A stretch of DNA of 50,708 nucleotides from Flavobacteriales bacterium (GTDB lineage Bacteria > Bacteroidota > Bacteroidia > Flavobacteriales_G > Salibacteraceae). Made by a program: the position numbers and the translations under genes. Positions 16,283-25,016 of the stretch are shown in pieces (within the stretch, counting starts at the first letter, position 1; each line of letters opens with the position of its first letter). The stretch covers positions 1 to 50,708 of the forward strand of contig JAGQYO010000022.1 of NCBI GenBank assembly GCA_020435995.1, read 5' to 3'. Below the pieces are notes generated by a model that saw nothing but the letters and a program-made list of their open reading frames with translations, was not told where the DNA came from and made no database searches.

Positions 16283-16999
16283 ATGCGAAATCTCCTTTTA
16301 CTGTCAAATTCCTCAATTCCAAATGAACCCTATTTCAATTGGGGGAAACCATTTGTAAAACAATTTTTAGGGTCGAACAGACTAAAGGTTCTTTTTGTGC
16401 CGTACGCTGGGGTTTCGATGAGTTGGGATGAGTACACAAAGACAATATCGATGGTATATAATGAACTGGGCCATGACGTAGTGGGAATCCACGAATTTGA
16501 TGATCCCAAAAAAGCGGTGAGAGATTGTGCCGCGTTGGCTGTGGGTGGTGGAAATACTTTTCGGTTATTTGAAAAACTTCATGAGTTTGACCTTATAGAT
16601 ACAATTAATCATAGAATTAATGAGGGTATGCCTTACATGGGATGGAGTGCAGGCACCAACACGGCTTGCCCTTATTTGTTCACAACCAACGATATGCCGA
16701 TTGTGCAACCCAAAAGTTTTAAAGGGCTTGGGCAACTTCCATTTCAAGTGAATGTGCATTATACCAATGCTTCAATTGCAGGACACGGCGGAGAAACACG
16801 CGATATCAGATTGGCTGAGTTTCAGGTTCTACACCCAAAAACTAACTTAGTGGGCCTTAGGGAATGCTCGTTGATTGAAGTATCTGGCGACAAATATTTT
16901 TTGAAGGGGAGAGGCAACACCATGAAAGTTTTTAAGGCTGATGGGAATCACTTGGAAATTCATGAAGGTGAGTTTAATCCCTCTAGTTGGGGGTTTTAG
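16283..16999 (+). CDS. pepE: Dipeptidase E (alpha-aspartyl dipeptidase)
   Basis: Cytoplasmic serine peptidase of family S51 that hydrolyses dipeptides with N-terminal Asp. The 238-residue length is normal. Key residues are Ser122 in MGWSAGT, Asp137 in TTNDMP and His159 in VNVHY. Each is two residues beyond the Salmonella PepE triad Ser120/Asp135/His157, so the spacing is conserved exactly. AVGGGNTFRL and FVPYAG are also typical. The stop overlaps the convergent TPR gene by 17 bases. With the DPP-IV and POT genes elsewhere in the window it suits growth on peptides, though they are not in one operon. Confidence 0.95.
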   Translation: MRNLLLLSNSSIPNEPYFNWGKPFVKQFLGSNRLKVLFVPYAGVSMSWDEYTKTISMVYNELGHDVVGIHEFDDPKKAVRDCAALAVGGGNTFRLFEKLHEFDLIDTINHRINEGMPYMGWSAGTNTACPYLFTTNDMPIVQPKSFKGLGQLPFQVNVHYTNASIAGHGGETRDIRLAEFQVLHPKTNLVGLRECSLIEVSGDKYFLKGRGNTMKVFKADGNHLEIHEGEFNPSSWGF

Positions 17000-19900
17000 T
17001 AGGATCACGTGTTTCTAAGTCCCATATAAAAGTAGAAACAGGAACTCCGTTTTTAAAGTAGTACAAACCACCCCAATCGTGGTGAACTCGGTTAAACTCC
17101 GTTCCCACTTTGTCTTTCACAACAAATCGGGTAGTAATGGTTTTTCGGTTTTCTTTTCTAGATTCTTCGGTCACACCTGGTGGATATTTTTTACCCAATT
17201 CATTTTGAAATTTCCGAACATCGGCTCTCTCTTTTTGGTTTTCGTCTAGCAATTCGGTCTTAAATCCCTGTGGCTTGGGTCTAGGTTTGTTATGTGTTCT
17301 AGCCAAAATCATTTGATTCATTCGGTTTTTCATTTCAATTGCCTCATGAATGGCCTGTTTTAAACTGTAGGATACGGGATCAATTAAGAGTCCTTCTTGG
17401 TATTTACTAATAGCTTTGTCATACTGTCCGCCAGCATAAAGGTCGTCTCCAGCATCTAAAAATTGTCTGATCTTGGCTTCTTGTTCTGCTTTTAGTCTTG
17501 CGGCTTCCTCCATTTTAGCCTGCTCTGCTCGAGCGGCTTCCAATTTCCCTTCAATTTCTTTGAGCCCTTGAATTGCCGCAGCGTTGGTAGATTCTAATGC
17601 TAACACCTCTTTATATTTTTCTTCAGCCGCCAAATAGTTTTTTCGAATCACTGAAGTATGAGCTTCTCTAAGGTGCGTATTGATTAACTCTTCTTTTTCC
17701 AACGCATTCAAGGCTTCAAGTCGCTCTGCCTCTTGAATTTTGAGTTGTTTGGCTTTCACTATTCGAGCCGAGGCTTCGCTGTTTTCAGGGTCAACATCTA
17801 TTATTTTTCCATAGGTTTCCATAGCTTCATCGTACTTTTTGGACGCCACCAATTGATCGCCAATACTCATGTAGCTTCTAATTTGAATGTTCTTTTCTTT
17901 TTCAAGTTTGGCACTAGCTTCTGCTTCGGCTCTCTCCTTGTTGGCCTTGGCATCGGCTTCTTGCTGTTTCTTTTGCAGCTCCGACTTTTCTTTTAGGGTA
18001 GCTACTTTAGATGTAGCTATTTCATATCCAGGGCTAATGGCGAGCACTTCCCCTAATTTGGCAATGGCTCTGTTATAGTTTTTGGCATCAGCGGCGAGGT
18101 CTGCCTCGGCCATAAGTGCTTCAATTTTGGCGGCCTTATCTGCCTCACTTTGAGCTGCGGCTTGTTCGGCCAATTTCTGTTTTTCTGCTTCTTCTGCTGC
18201 CAATCTTTCTTTTTCTGCGGCTGCCAATTGCTCCGAGGCTAGCTTATATTTTGATTGTGCTATTTCATTGGATTGATCTAGGTCGATGGCCGATTTATAA
18301 TTGGCTTGAGCCTCAGCGAGGCTTTTCTTTTTTAAGGCCTTATCTCCTAGTGAAATAAATTCCGCTACCTTGGCATCTATTTCAGCTTTTGATTTCGCCA
18401 ATTCTTCCGCTTCCTGCTTAGCTTTTGCATCGGCCAATGCTTTGGCACTTAATTTATCGAGTTCAATTATTTCTGATTTGGCTTGCTCGTGGTTGGGGTC
18501 GAGTGCCAATATTTCTCGGAATTTACCTTTTGCCGCATCGTAATTCGCTGCCGTTTTAAGTACAAAAGCTTCCTTTTGGAGGTTTTCTATCTTCAACAGA
18601 CGCTCTTCCATGAGCTTTTCAGCAGCTGCAATTTCATCCAATTTTTTAAGTCCGGCCTCATTGTTTGGAATCAATTTAAGTGATTCATTGGCTTTTTCTC
18701 GGGCATTTACAAATTGACTGGATTTCAATAAATTATCAGATTCTTCAAGTAGAGCGGCAACCTTGTTCAGTTTTTCTTTTTGCTCTGCATCAGCAGCGGC
18801 AAGTTTTTCTTGTTCAGCTTTTTTTCTTGCTTCTTCAGCTGCTAGTTGCTCAGCTTCGATGGCTACAATAGCGGCTAAACCCTCTGCCGCAGCCGCGTAG
18901 TTTTCATCAAGTGCCAAAATTTCGGTGTAAGTTGCTTTTGCCTCGGTTAACTTTCCGCTTGTTTTTTGTTTGTCAGCGCTAACCATAAGCTTGTCAATTT
19001 TAGCTTGTTTTTCGGCCATCTCTTTTTCTTCAAGTGCTTTTTGCTTGGCTTGTTCTTCGGCATTAGCGAGCGAAATTTTTTCGGCCGCATCAATTTCCTC
19101 TAGTTTGGATTTTGCCCCGGCATGTTTTGGAACCACTAGCAGAGCTTCATTGGCCTTTTTGCGAGCGCCTTCAAAATCTTTGGTATCTTTTAGCTCAGTT
19201 GCTTCGGCTAGCAAATTGTTCACTTGATCCTCTTTTGCTTTAAGAGCGGCTGCCGCAGCTGCTGCGGCTTCTAGCTCGGCTGCTTTCTGCGCATTGAGCG
19301 CCGCGTTCTTTTTTTCTTCCTCGACCCTCGCTATTTCCGCAGTTTCCAAAGTTTCTATCTCCTTCAGTTTTGCAGTGGCATTGGCATGTGTGGCCATTAT
19401 GGCCAATGAAGCGCTTACTTTAGCCTTTGCGCCAGCGAAGTCTTTACTAGCCGCCAAGGCATCTGCTTCCGTAAGTAATACTGCAACTTGAGCTTCTTTA
19501 TCTGCTTTTTCTTTGGCTTCTGCTTCTAATTTTTCTTTTTCTACTTTCTCTTTTTTCGCGTTGGCATCAAGCTTTTGTAATTCTGACAATTCCTTTTGAG
19601 CCGTTTTTTCGTCTGGGAAAAGGAGCAGAGCAGATTCCACTTCTTTTATTGCTCCTTCAAAATCGTTTGCTGCCTTTAAGGTGGCCGCTTTCGCCATAGC
19701 TTCGTCAAAAACTTGTTCTTGTTCTTTTAACGCCATTTCTGCTTGTTCTTTTTCTGCCTTTTGCTTGGCAAGCGATTCTGCTTTGGCAATTTTAGCATCT
19801 GCTGTTGCGCTGCCAGCTGGATAAGCACTTTTGGCATCGAGGTAAGCTTGTTTGGCTCCTTCAAAATCTTCAGAAGCAAGCAAGGCATCGCCGCTTTTTA

Positions 19901-21755
19901 TCAATTCTTGAAATTGTGCTTCTGCCTCTGCTTGAAATTTTGTTGCTTTTTGTTTTTGTGCTTGGTCAATGAGGTTTTTAGCCCGGACGTCTGTTGGTAA
20001 CAGTTGCTGCGCTTCATTAAAAACGGCAATAGCTTCATCAAATTTTTCTTCTTTTAACAGGGCTTCACCTTGTTTCAATTTTTCAGCAAACTGCTCATTC
20101 AGCAAACTTTTTTCTTTTTCAGCTTTTAAGCGAGTGGCTTCTGCTTTGAGTTCAACGGTTTTGGTTTCTGATGGAAGTATGCTGTGCGCTTCATCGAGTT
20201 TTGCTATCCCGCCATCAAAATCCTCTTTTTTAATTAATTCTTCTGCTTCTGTCAGCACAGCATCGAATTGAGCTTTGACCCGTGCAGCATCTTCTTGGGT
20301 GATGAGTTTATTGGTTTGCTCTATAAGTTCTTTGTGCCGTGGATTTTGCGGAATTATTTTGCCGGCTTCTTCAAATTTTGCGATGGCCTCGGGGTAACTT
20401 TTATTTTTAAGTGAGGCTTCGCCAGCTAAAATCAAATCATCGTATTCCTTTTGAACAGCAGCTTGAGCGTCATCTTTTTTACTTTTTTCAGCTAAGGTGA
20501 TCATGGTTTTTGGATGTTGTTCGAGCGGGAGGACAGCCTCGGCCTCTTTATATTTTGCGATGGCTGCATCGTAGTCTTTATTTTTTAGGAGCTCATCCGC
20601 TTCCCTTACGAGGGCGTCATATTGCGCGCGAATTTCTGCCTTTTGAGCCGCAACTTTTAATTCATCGCACTCTTTGATTTTTGTTTTTGGATATATTTCC
20701 TGACTGATCAGAGCGCTAGCTTCTGTATATTTTGCTTTGGCCTCATCAAAACTGCTGGATTTGAGCAAGGCATCTGCTTCTTTGATAATTTCATCGTATT
20801 TGGCCTTGGTGTCAGCCGCCAATTGGTTTGCTTTCAGCTTATTGGCTTCTGCAATTTTTGTTTTGGGGGTGGGGTCATTTGGCTTTATTTTTTGGGCAGC
20901 TTCATAGGCCAAAATTGCATTGTCATAATCCTTCGATTTAATCAATTCGGATGCTTTGTTCATTTCATCGGCAAAGGCAGCTTCTGTTTTTGCTTGTTCT
21001 TCTGCCTTTAGGGCCTGTTCACCTAAGCGGGTTGCATTGTCAATTCGTGCTTTTGGTTCTACTTCACCAGGTTTTGCCTCTTGGGCCTTCTTGTAAAAAT
21101 CAATGGCCCCCGAATAGTTCTTCGATTTCATGAGCTCGTCACCCGATTTCATGGCATCATCATACTTCGCTTGTAGTTCTGCCGCTTCTGCCTTTTTTTT
21201 CAGTTCTTCTTCATAGGCTATTTTTTCCTTCTTGGCCAGCGCAATTTGGTCGGTGGCATAGGCATCTCCTTCCTTGACTTTTGCTGCATTTTCGTATCCA
21301 GCTATCGCCTCATCGTAGCGCTTGCCCGTGAAGTAGACATCTGCTTTGGCAATTATTTCCTTGTATTCAGCTTCTATGGCTGCGGCTTTTTCTTCAGCTT
21401 CTGCCTTTTCTTTTAATTCTTTAACCTTGGCAATTTGCTCTTCGGGATAGGTTTCTAACGGGCCCCATTTTTTGGCCTCTTCGTAGGATTCGATGGCATC
21501 TGCATATTTACGTGCTCTTACAAGTGCATCGCCTTTGGCCTTTGCGGCGGCGTAGTTGGCTTTGAATTTTTCTTCGTTTTTGGCGGCTTTTTCGGCGTTT
21601 TTCTTCTTCTCTTCCTCGGCTCTAAGCTCGGCCTCAATAGCATCCAAAATATCATCTTGTGAATAGGCATTAGACGTAGCTAATAAACCAATTACAAGCA
21701 GAAACGCACACAATATCCTTCTTCCCAAACTTTTGCCTGTTAATCGCTTACTCAA
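16983..21755 (-). CDS. Giant TPR-like repeat protein, secreted, 21 units
   Basis: A 1590-residue exported protein. The N-terminus is a basic stretch plus hydrophobic core ending SNAYSQ (about 1-33). Residues 70-1475 carry 21 TPR-like helical pairs of about 40 residues, each typified by (G/A)DxLxxxxxYxxAIxxYxxAxxxxP, joined by Ala/Glu/Lys-rich helices likely to be coiled coils, with a mean period of about 68 residues. Residues 1500-1590 are a distinct C-terminal domain (TRFVVKDKVGTEFNRVHH, WGGLYYFKNGVPVS). The product should be a very long helical rod or solenoid in the periplasm or at the outer membrane. No T9SS tail or lipobox is seen. The start appears to be TTG at 21755; no ATG is in frame ahead of the signal. 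Function unknown; a scaffold for an envelope machine is a guess. Confidence 0.8.
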   Translation of the reverse strand: MSKRLTGKSLGRRILCAFLLVIGLLATSNAYSQDDILDAIEAELRAEEEKKKNAEKAAKNEEKFKANYAAAKAKGDALVRARKYADAIESYEEAKKWGPLETYPEEQIAKVKELKEKAEAEEKAAAIEAEYKEIIAKADVYFTGKRYDEAIAGYENAAKVKEGDAYATDQIALAKKEKIAYEEELKKKAEAAELQAKYDDAMKSGDELMKSKNYSGAIDFYKKAQEAKPGEVEPKARIDNATRLGEQALKAEEQAKTEAAFADEMNKASELIKSKDYDNAILAYEAAQKIKPNDPTPKTKIAEANKLKANQLAADTKAKYDEIIKEADALLKSSSFDEAKAKYTEASALISQEIYPKTKIKECDELKVAAQKAEIRAQYDALVREADELLKNKDYDAAIAKYKEAEAVLPLEQHPKTMITLAEKSKKDDAQAAVQKEYDDLILAGEASLKNKSYPEAIAKFEEAGKIIPQNPRHKELIEQTNKLITQEDAARVKAQFDAVLTEAEELIKKEDFDGGIAKLDEAHSILPSETKTVELKAEATRLKAEKEKSLLNEQFAEKLKQGEALLKEEKFDEAIAVFNEAQQLLPTDVRAKNLIDQAQKQKATKFQAEAEAQFQELIKSGDALLASEDFEGAKQAYLDAKSAYPAGSATADAKIAKAESLAKQKAEKEQAEMALKEQEQVFDEAMAKAATLKAANDFEGAIKEVESALLLFPDEKTAQKELSELQKLDANAKKEKVEKEKLEAEAKEKADKEAQVAVLLTEADALAASKDFAGAKAKVSASLAIMATHANATAKLKEIETLETAEIARVEEEKKNAALNAQKAAELEAAAAAAAALKAKEDQVNNLLAEATELKDTKDFEGARKKANEALLVVPKHAGAKSKLEEIDAAEKISLANAEEQAKQKALEEKEMAEKQAKIDKLMVSADKQKTSGKLTEAKATYTEILALDENYAAAAEGLAAIVAIEAEQLAAEEARKKAEQEKLAAADAEQKEKLNKVAALLEESDNLLKSSQFVNAREKANESLKLIPNNEAGLKKLDEIAAAEKLMEERLLKIENLQKEAFVLKTAANYDAAKGKFREILALDPNHEQAKSEIIELDKLSAKALADAKAKQEAEELAKSKAEIDAKVAEFISLGDKALKKKSLAEAQANYKSAIDLDQSNEIAQSKYKLASEQLAAAEKERLAAEEAEKQKLAEQAAAQSEADKAAKIEALMAEADLAADAKNYNRAIAKLGEVLAISPGYEIATSKVATLKEKSELQKKQQEADAKANKERAEAEASAKLEKEKNIQIRSYMSIGDQLVASKKYDEAMETYGKIIDVDPENSEASARIVKAKQLKIQEAERLEALNALEKEELINTHLREAHTSVIRKNYLAAEEKYKEVLALESTNAAAIQGLKEIEGKLEAARAEQAKMEEAARLKAEQEAKIRQFLDAGDDLYAGGQYDKAISKYQEGLLIDPVSYSLKQAIHEAIEMKNRMNQMILARTHNKPRPKPQGFKTELLDENQKERADVRKFQNELGKKYPPGVTEESRKENRKTITTRFVVKDKVGTEFNRVHHDWGGLYYFKNGVPVSTFIWDLETRDPTKTPN
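17331..21548 (-). repeat. Coding repeat: 21 TPR-like units of about 68 codons
   Basis: The section encoding the 21 TPR-like units of the 1590-residue protein. First unit GDALVRARKYADAIESYEEA, last GDDLYAGGQYDKAISKYQEG. Only the helix pattern is conserved between units, not nucleotide sequence, so duplication is old and not an active slippage repeat. Confidence 0.75.
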
Positions 21756-21784
21756 TATATGAATTGGACTTTCAGAATGACCGG

Positions 21785-21792
21785 CGAATATA
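21785..21792 (-). promoter_or_regulatory. Variant -7 element of the TPR giant gene
   Basis: Minus-strand TATATTCG, one base from TAnnTTTG, followed by CCGGTC. It would leave a leader of about 20-25 bases to the TTG at 21755. The same variant with a similar flank precedes the POT transporter gene. Confidence 0.3.
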
Positions 21793-21881
21793 CAAATTAT
21801 GATCCCTAGAAATAGGTGAACTTGGTTACCAAATGTTATAAGTTAATCTTAGTAAATCATTGAAAGTATTTGGCGGGTAAA

Positions 21882-21913
21882 TTGAGTAATTGCCAGGCCA
21901 CGACCTACTTTTG
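21882..21913 (+). promoter_or_regulatory. Promoter of conserved hypothetical gene, nearly leaderless
   Basis: TTG (21882-21884), a 21-base spacer and TACTTTTG (21906-21913) match the Bacteroidota promoter form. The -7 element ends only 5 bases before the GTG at 21919, so the mRNA is likely leaderless or nearly so. Confidence 0.5.
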
Positions 21914-21918
21914 CATCC

Positions 21919-22488
21919 GTGCAATTCTTGGAGCCATTTTATAATTGGAGGGGTTTATATATCGCGGAGGAAGACGATCGATCACCGTTTTTTGAGCGTG
22001 AATATTCCGAGTTTTATTTTACCGATCGCATTTACGACCATTACATCCATCCCCAATGGGACAACATTGGTTCAACAACCTTGTTTGCCAAGGTTATTTT
22101 CACGGATTACGATGAGAGATTTTCTATTATCGAACTATTAGGTGAGTGGAATGACACGCTTTATAACGACATCATGACTTTAAAAAGAGGTATAATTGAC
22201 CATTTGATTGGTGAAGGAATACAAAAGTTTATGCTCATTGGCGAAAACGTTTTGAATTTTCATTCCTCAGATGACAGTTATTATGAAGAGTGGTACGAGG
22301 ATATCGAAGATGGTTGGATAGCTTTGCTCAACTTCAGAGAGCATGTTATTCAGGAGTTTAGCCATGGAAATATTGATAGCTATTTTATTATGGGCGGAAA
22401 ATTAAACGACATAAGCTGGCGCACCAAATTGCCCATGGAACTATATGAAGCTGTTGATCATTTGGTATTAAAACGAATAGGATGTTAA
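21919..22488 (+). CDS. Conserved hypothetical protein (Bacteroidota)
   Basis: A 189-residue soluble acidic protein rich in Trp, Tyr and Phe, with no signal, membrane segment or recognisable catalytic motif. It opens with FYNWRGLYIAEEDDRSPFF and contains HPQWDNIGS, IELLGEWNDTLYNDI, KFMLIGENVLNFHSSDDSYY and DGWIALLNFREHV. I recall similar uncharacterised proteins in this phylum but cannot name a domain. The start is GTG at 21919, set by the promoter immediately upstream; no ATG is close. Its stop overlaps the start of the Asp-box gene by 7 bases, so the two are probably cotranscribed although one is cytoplasmic and the other secreted. Confidence 0.75.
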   Translation: MQFLEPFYNWRGLYIAEEDDRSPFFEREYSEFYFTDRIYDHYIHPQWDNIGSTTLFAKVIFTDYDERFSIIELLGEWNDTLYNDIMTLKRGIIDHLIGEGIQKFMLIGENVLNFHSSDDSYYEEWYEDIEDGWIALLNFREHVIQEFSHGNIDSYFIMGGKLNDISWRTKLPMELYEAVDHLVLKRIGC

Positions 22489-24020
22489 GGATATTTATAG
22501 TCTTTGTAATTGTTTTTTTTGGCACAGGCGGTATGGCGCAGCCGATAAACATTTTGGTAAGTAACGCCAACAAACCCGAAGAACCTACTATTTGTATAGA
22601 TCCGAAAGACCCGATGCGTGTTGTGGCGGCTGCCAATATCAACAACTTATATCTGAGCAAGGATGGTGGCGTTTCATGGAGTTATCAAAAAGCAACTTCT
22701 ACGCTGGGAGTTTGGGGGGACCCGACAATTGTTTCTGACCAAGAAGGCAATTTTTATTATTTCCATTTATCAAATCCAGCTAATGGTAGCTGGATAGATC
22801 GCATAGTATGTCAAAAATCGACTGATGGAGGTGAAACTTGGTCGGATGGGGTAGGCATTGGAAAAAATGGAACCAAGGCTCAAGACAAACAGTGGGCTGT
22901 AGTTGATGATGATGGAAACATTTATTTAACCTGGACGCAATTTGATAAATACGGTAGTCGAAATCCAATGGATTCGACCATTATTAGGTTTTCAAAAAGC
23001 ACGGATAAAGGCGAAACTTGGAGTACTCCTTTACGCCTCAGCGAAAAAGCTGGTAACTGCATTGACTCGTCGCTCACCACCGAGGGTGCGGTGCCAACTA
23101 TTGGACCCAATGGAGAAGTTTATGTGTCATGGGCGGGCCCAGCAGGTTTAACTTTTGATAAATCCTTGGACGGCGGCACGACTTGGCTACCGAATGATAT
23201 TATGATCGATTCGTTAAAAGCGGGATGGAATTATCAAGTTCCCGGGATTAACAGGTGCAACGGACTTCCGGTAACTACGTGTGATAGAAGCGGAGGTGTG
23301 CATAACGGTACGATTTACGTGAATTGGTCTGATCAAAGAAATGGCCTGGACAATACTGACATTTGGCTTGCTAAATCTGTTGATGGAGGTCAAAACTGGT
23401 CGCCACCTATTCGTGTAAATGACGATACTTCAAAAAGGCATCAATTTCTTACATGGATGACAGTTGACCAAAGTACAGGTTATTTATATTTTGTGTTTTA
23501 TGATCGACGCCGAACACAGGGCATTGAAACCGAAGTATTTGGTGCTTTATCGAAGGATGGAGGTGAAACTTTTCAAAATTTTATCATCAGCGAAAGCCCA
23601 TTTGTTCCTAACGATTCTGAGTTTTTTGGTGATTATACCAACATCAGTGCGGTTAATGGAAAAGTGATGCCCATTTGGGCGCGATTGGACAATAAAAAAC
23701 TCAGTATATGGACTGCCGATTTATTTTCAACCCTTGGGCAAAGCGAACCTGTAAATGAGGTTGAGGGAGTAGTTGCCTTTCCAAATCCAGCATCGGGTTG
23801 GACAAATGTTCGGTTTAAAGTTAAAAACGAAGAACTAGTGAGTTACCGAATTCTCTCTAGCGATGGAAAGGAGCTATTGAACTATCCAGCCGATACCTTT
23901 GTAAAAGGCAGCCATGAGATCCGTATTCCACTTGATGTGTTCGACGCTCCTGGTAGATACATCTGTGAATTACACATCGGTTCAAAAATCATTAACAAGA
24001 AAATTATCGTGAGGGATTAA
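22482..24020 (+). CDS. Asp-box beta-propeller protein with T9SS tail
   Basis: A 512-residue exported protein. Signal peptide 1-19 ends GGMAQP. Six Asp-box (BNR) motifs of the SxDxGxxW type are seen: SKDGGVSW, STDGGETW, STDKGETW, SLDGGTTW, SVDGGQNW and SKDGGETF, which predict a six-bladed propeller as in sialidases and related proteins. The sialidase FRIP motif and an obvious catalytic Arg triad are not recognised, so naming it a sialidase would go beyond the evidence. After about 420 the type A T9SS sorting domain begins (EGVVAFPNPASG, SYRILSSDGKELL, PGRYICELHIG, KIIVRD). Overlaps the preceding gene by 7 bases. Probably an extracellular glycan-binding or glycan-processing protein. Confidence 0.85.
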   Translation: MLRIFIVFVIVFFGTGGMAQPINILVSNANKPEEPTICIDPKDPMRVVAAANINNLYLSKDGGVSWSYQKATSTLGVWGDPTIVSDQEGNFYYFHLSNPANGSWIDRIVCQKSTDGGETWSDGVGIGKNGTKAQDKQWAVVDDDGNIYLTWTQFDKYGSRNPMDSTIIRFSKSTDKGETWSTPLRLSEKAGNCIDSSLTTEGAVPTIGPNGEVYVSWAGPAGLTFDKSLDGGTTWLPNDIMIDSLKAGWNYQVPGINRCNGLPVTTCDRSGGVHNGTIYVNWSDQRNGLDNTDIWLAKSVDGGQNWSPPIRVNDDTSKRHQFLTWMTVDQSTGYLYFVFYDRRRTQGIETEVFGALSKDGGETFQNFIISESPFVPNDSEFFGDYTNISAVNGKVMPIWARLDNKKLSIWTADLFSTLGQSEPVNEVEGVVAFPNPASGWTNVRFKVKNEELVSYRILSSDGKELLNYPADTFVKGSHEIRIPLDVFDAPGRYICELHIGSKIINKKIIVRD

Positions 24021-24073
24021 GCCTCATTAATTTGTATTTTGTGAAACTTATTAAAACTAAAATTTAACGCCTT

Positions 24074-25012
24074 ATGGAAATTCCGATAGTCTTAATTATT
24101 CTGGCATTGGCCCTATACGATTCTGTGGTGATTGTACCCGAGAAAAAACAAAAGGTAATTCAGCGATTGGGTAAATTTTCGCACCTGGCTACCGCTGGTA
24201 TTAGCTTCAAATTACCCATAATTGATCGAATTGCCGGAACTGTAAATATGAAAATTCAGCAATTGGATGTGGAAATTGAAACCAAAACCATGGACAATGT
24301 GTTTGTGGATATCCGTGTATCTGTCCAGTATTTGGTGATACCAGAGAAGGTGTTCGATGCTTTTTACGCATTGGAAAATCCAGAATCTCAAATTGCATCT
24401 TATGTATTTGACGATGTAAGAGCCGAGGTTCCTAAGTTGGAACTCGACGACGTATTCAGCAGAAAAGAGGACATAGCCGTTGCGGTGCGACACAACCTAA
24501 GTGAATCGATGGAAGCTTATGGTTTCAAATTCGTAAAAACACTCATTACCGACATTAACCCAGATGCGCACGTGAAGGATTCGATGAATAAAATAAACGC
24601 GGCCAAAAGAGATAAAGAAGCTGCACGTGAAGCCGCGGAAGCGGAAAAAATTACCATTGTTAAACGGGCTGAAGCAGATGCCGAAAGCAAGAGACTTCAG
24701 GGAGAGGGTATTGCACAGCAGCGAATTGAGATTATTAGGGGATTTAAGGAGAGTGTAACCGATTTTCAAACGTCGCTAACGGAGATAAAATCAGCTGAAA
24801 TCATGCAATTTGTGCTCATGACACAATACTTTGATACACTCAACAATATCGGTTCGGGAAGCAACTCAAACACGCTTATGGTTCCGCATTCGCCTGCGGC
24901 CATGAATGATTTTTATCAGCAAATCATAGCTGGAACTGTAATGGCCAACAAGGCTGAGGAAGCTACTGATGCCATACACACCGAATCGAAAAGGAAGGCT
25001 GGAGACAAATAA
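24074..25012 (+). CDS. SPFH/band-7 (stomatin-like) membrane protein
   Basis: A 312-residue membrane-anchored protein. The first 18 residues form a hydrophobic N-terminal hairpin or anchor. The SPFH domain follows at about 20-190: VVIVPEKKQKVIQRLGKF, ISFKLPIIDRIAGTVNMKIQ, ETKTMDNVFVDIRVSVQYLV and KTLITDINPDAHVKDSMN. A long charged helix (NAAKRDKEAAREAAEAEK, about 175-230) then drives oligomer formation. The layout matches the QmcA/stomatin branch, which forms ring-like assemblies in membranes and often associates with proteases. No NfeD-type or HflK partner is adjacent. It is the last gene of the plus-strand run and faces the lytic transglycosylase 4 bases away. Confidence 0.92.
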   Translation: MEIPIVLIILALALYDSVVIVPEKKQKVIQRLGKFSHLATAGISFKLPIIDRIAGTVNMKIQQLDVEIETKTMDNVFVDIRVSVQYLVIPEKVFDAFYALENPESQIASYVFDDVRAEVPKLELDDVFSRKEDIAVAVRHNLSESMEAYGFKFVKTLITDINPDAHVKDSMNKINAAKRDKEAAREAAEAEKITIVKRAEADAESKRLQGEGIAQQRIEIIRGFKESVTDFQTSLTEIKSAEIMQFVLMTQYFDTLNNIGSGSNSNTLMVPHSPAAMNDFYQQIIAGTVMANKAEEATDAIHTESKRKAGDK

Positions 25013-25016
25013 GTAA

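Noticed and set aside
22482-24020. Functional sialidase
   Set aside because: Asp-boxes only define the propeller; the FRIP motif and catalytic triad were not found.
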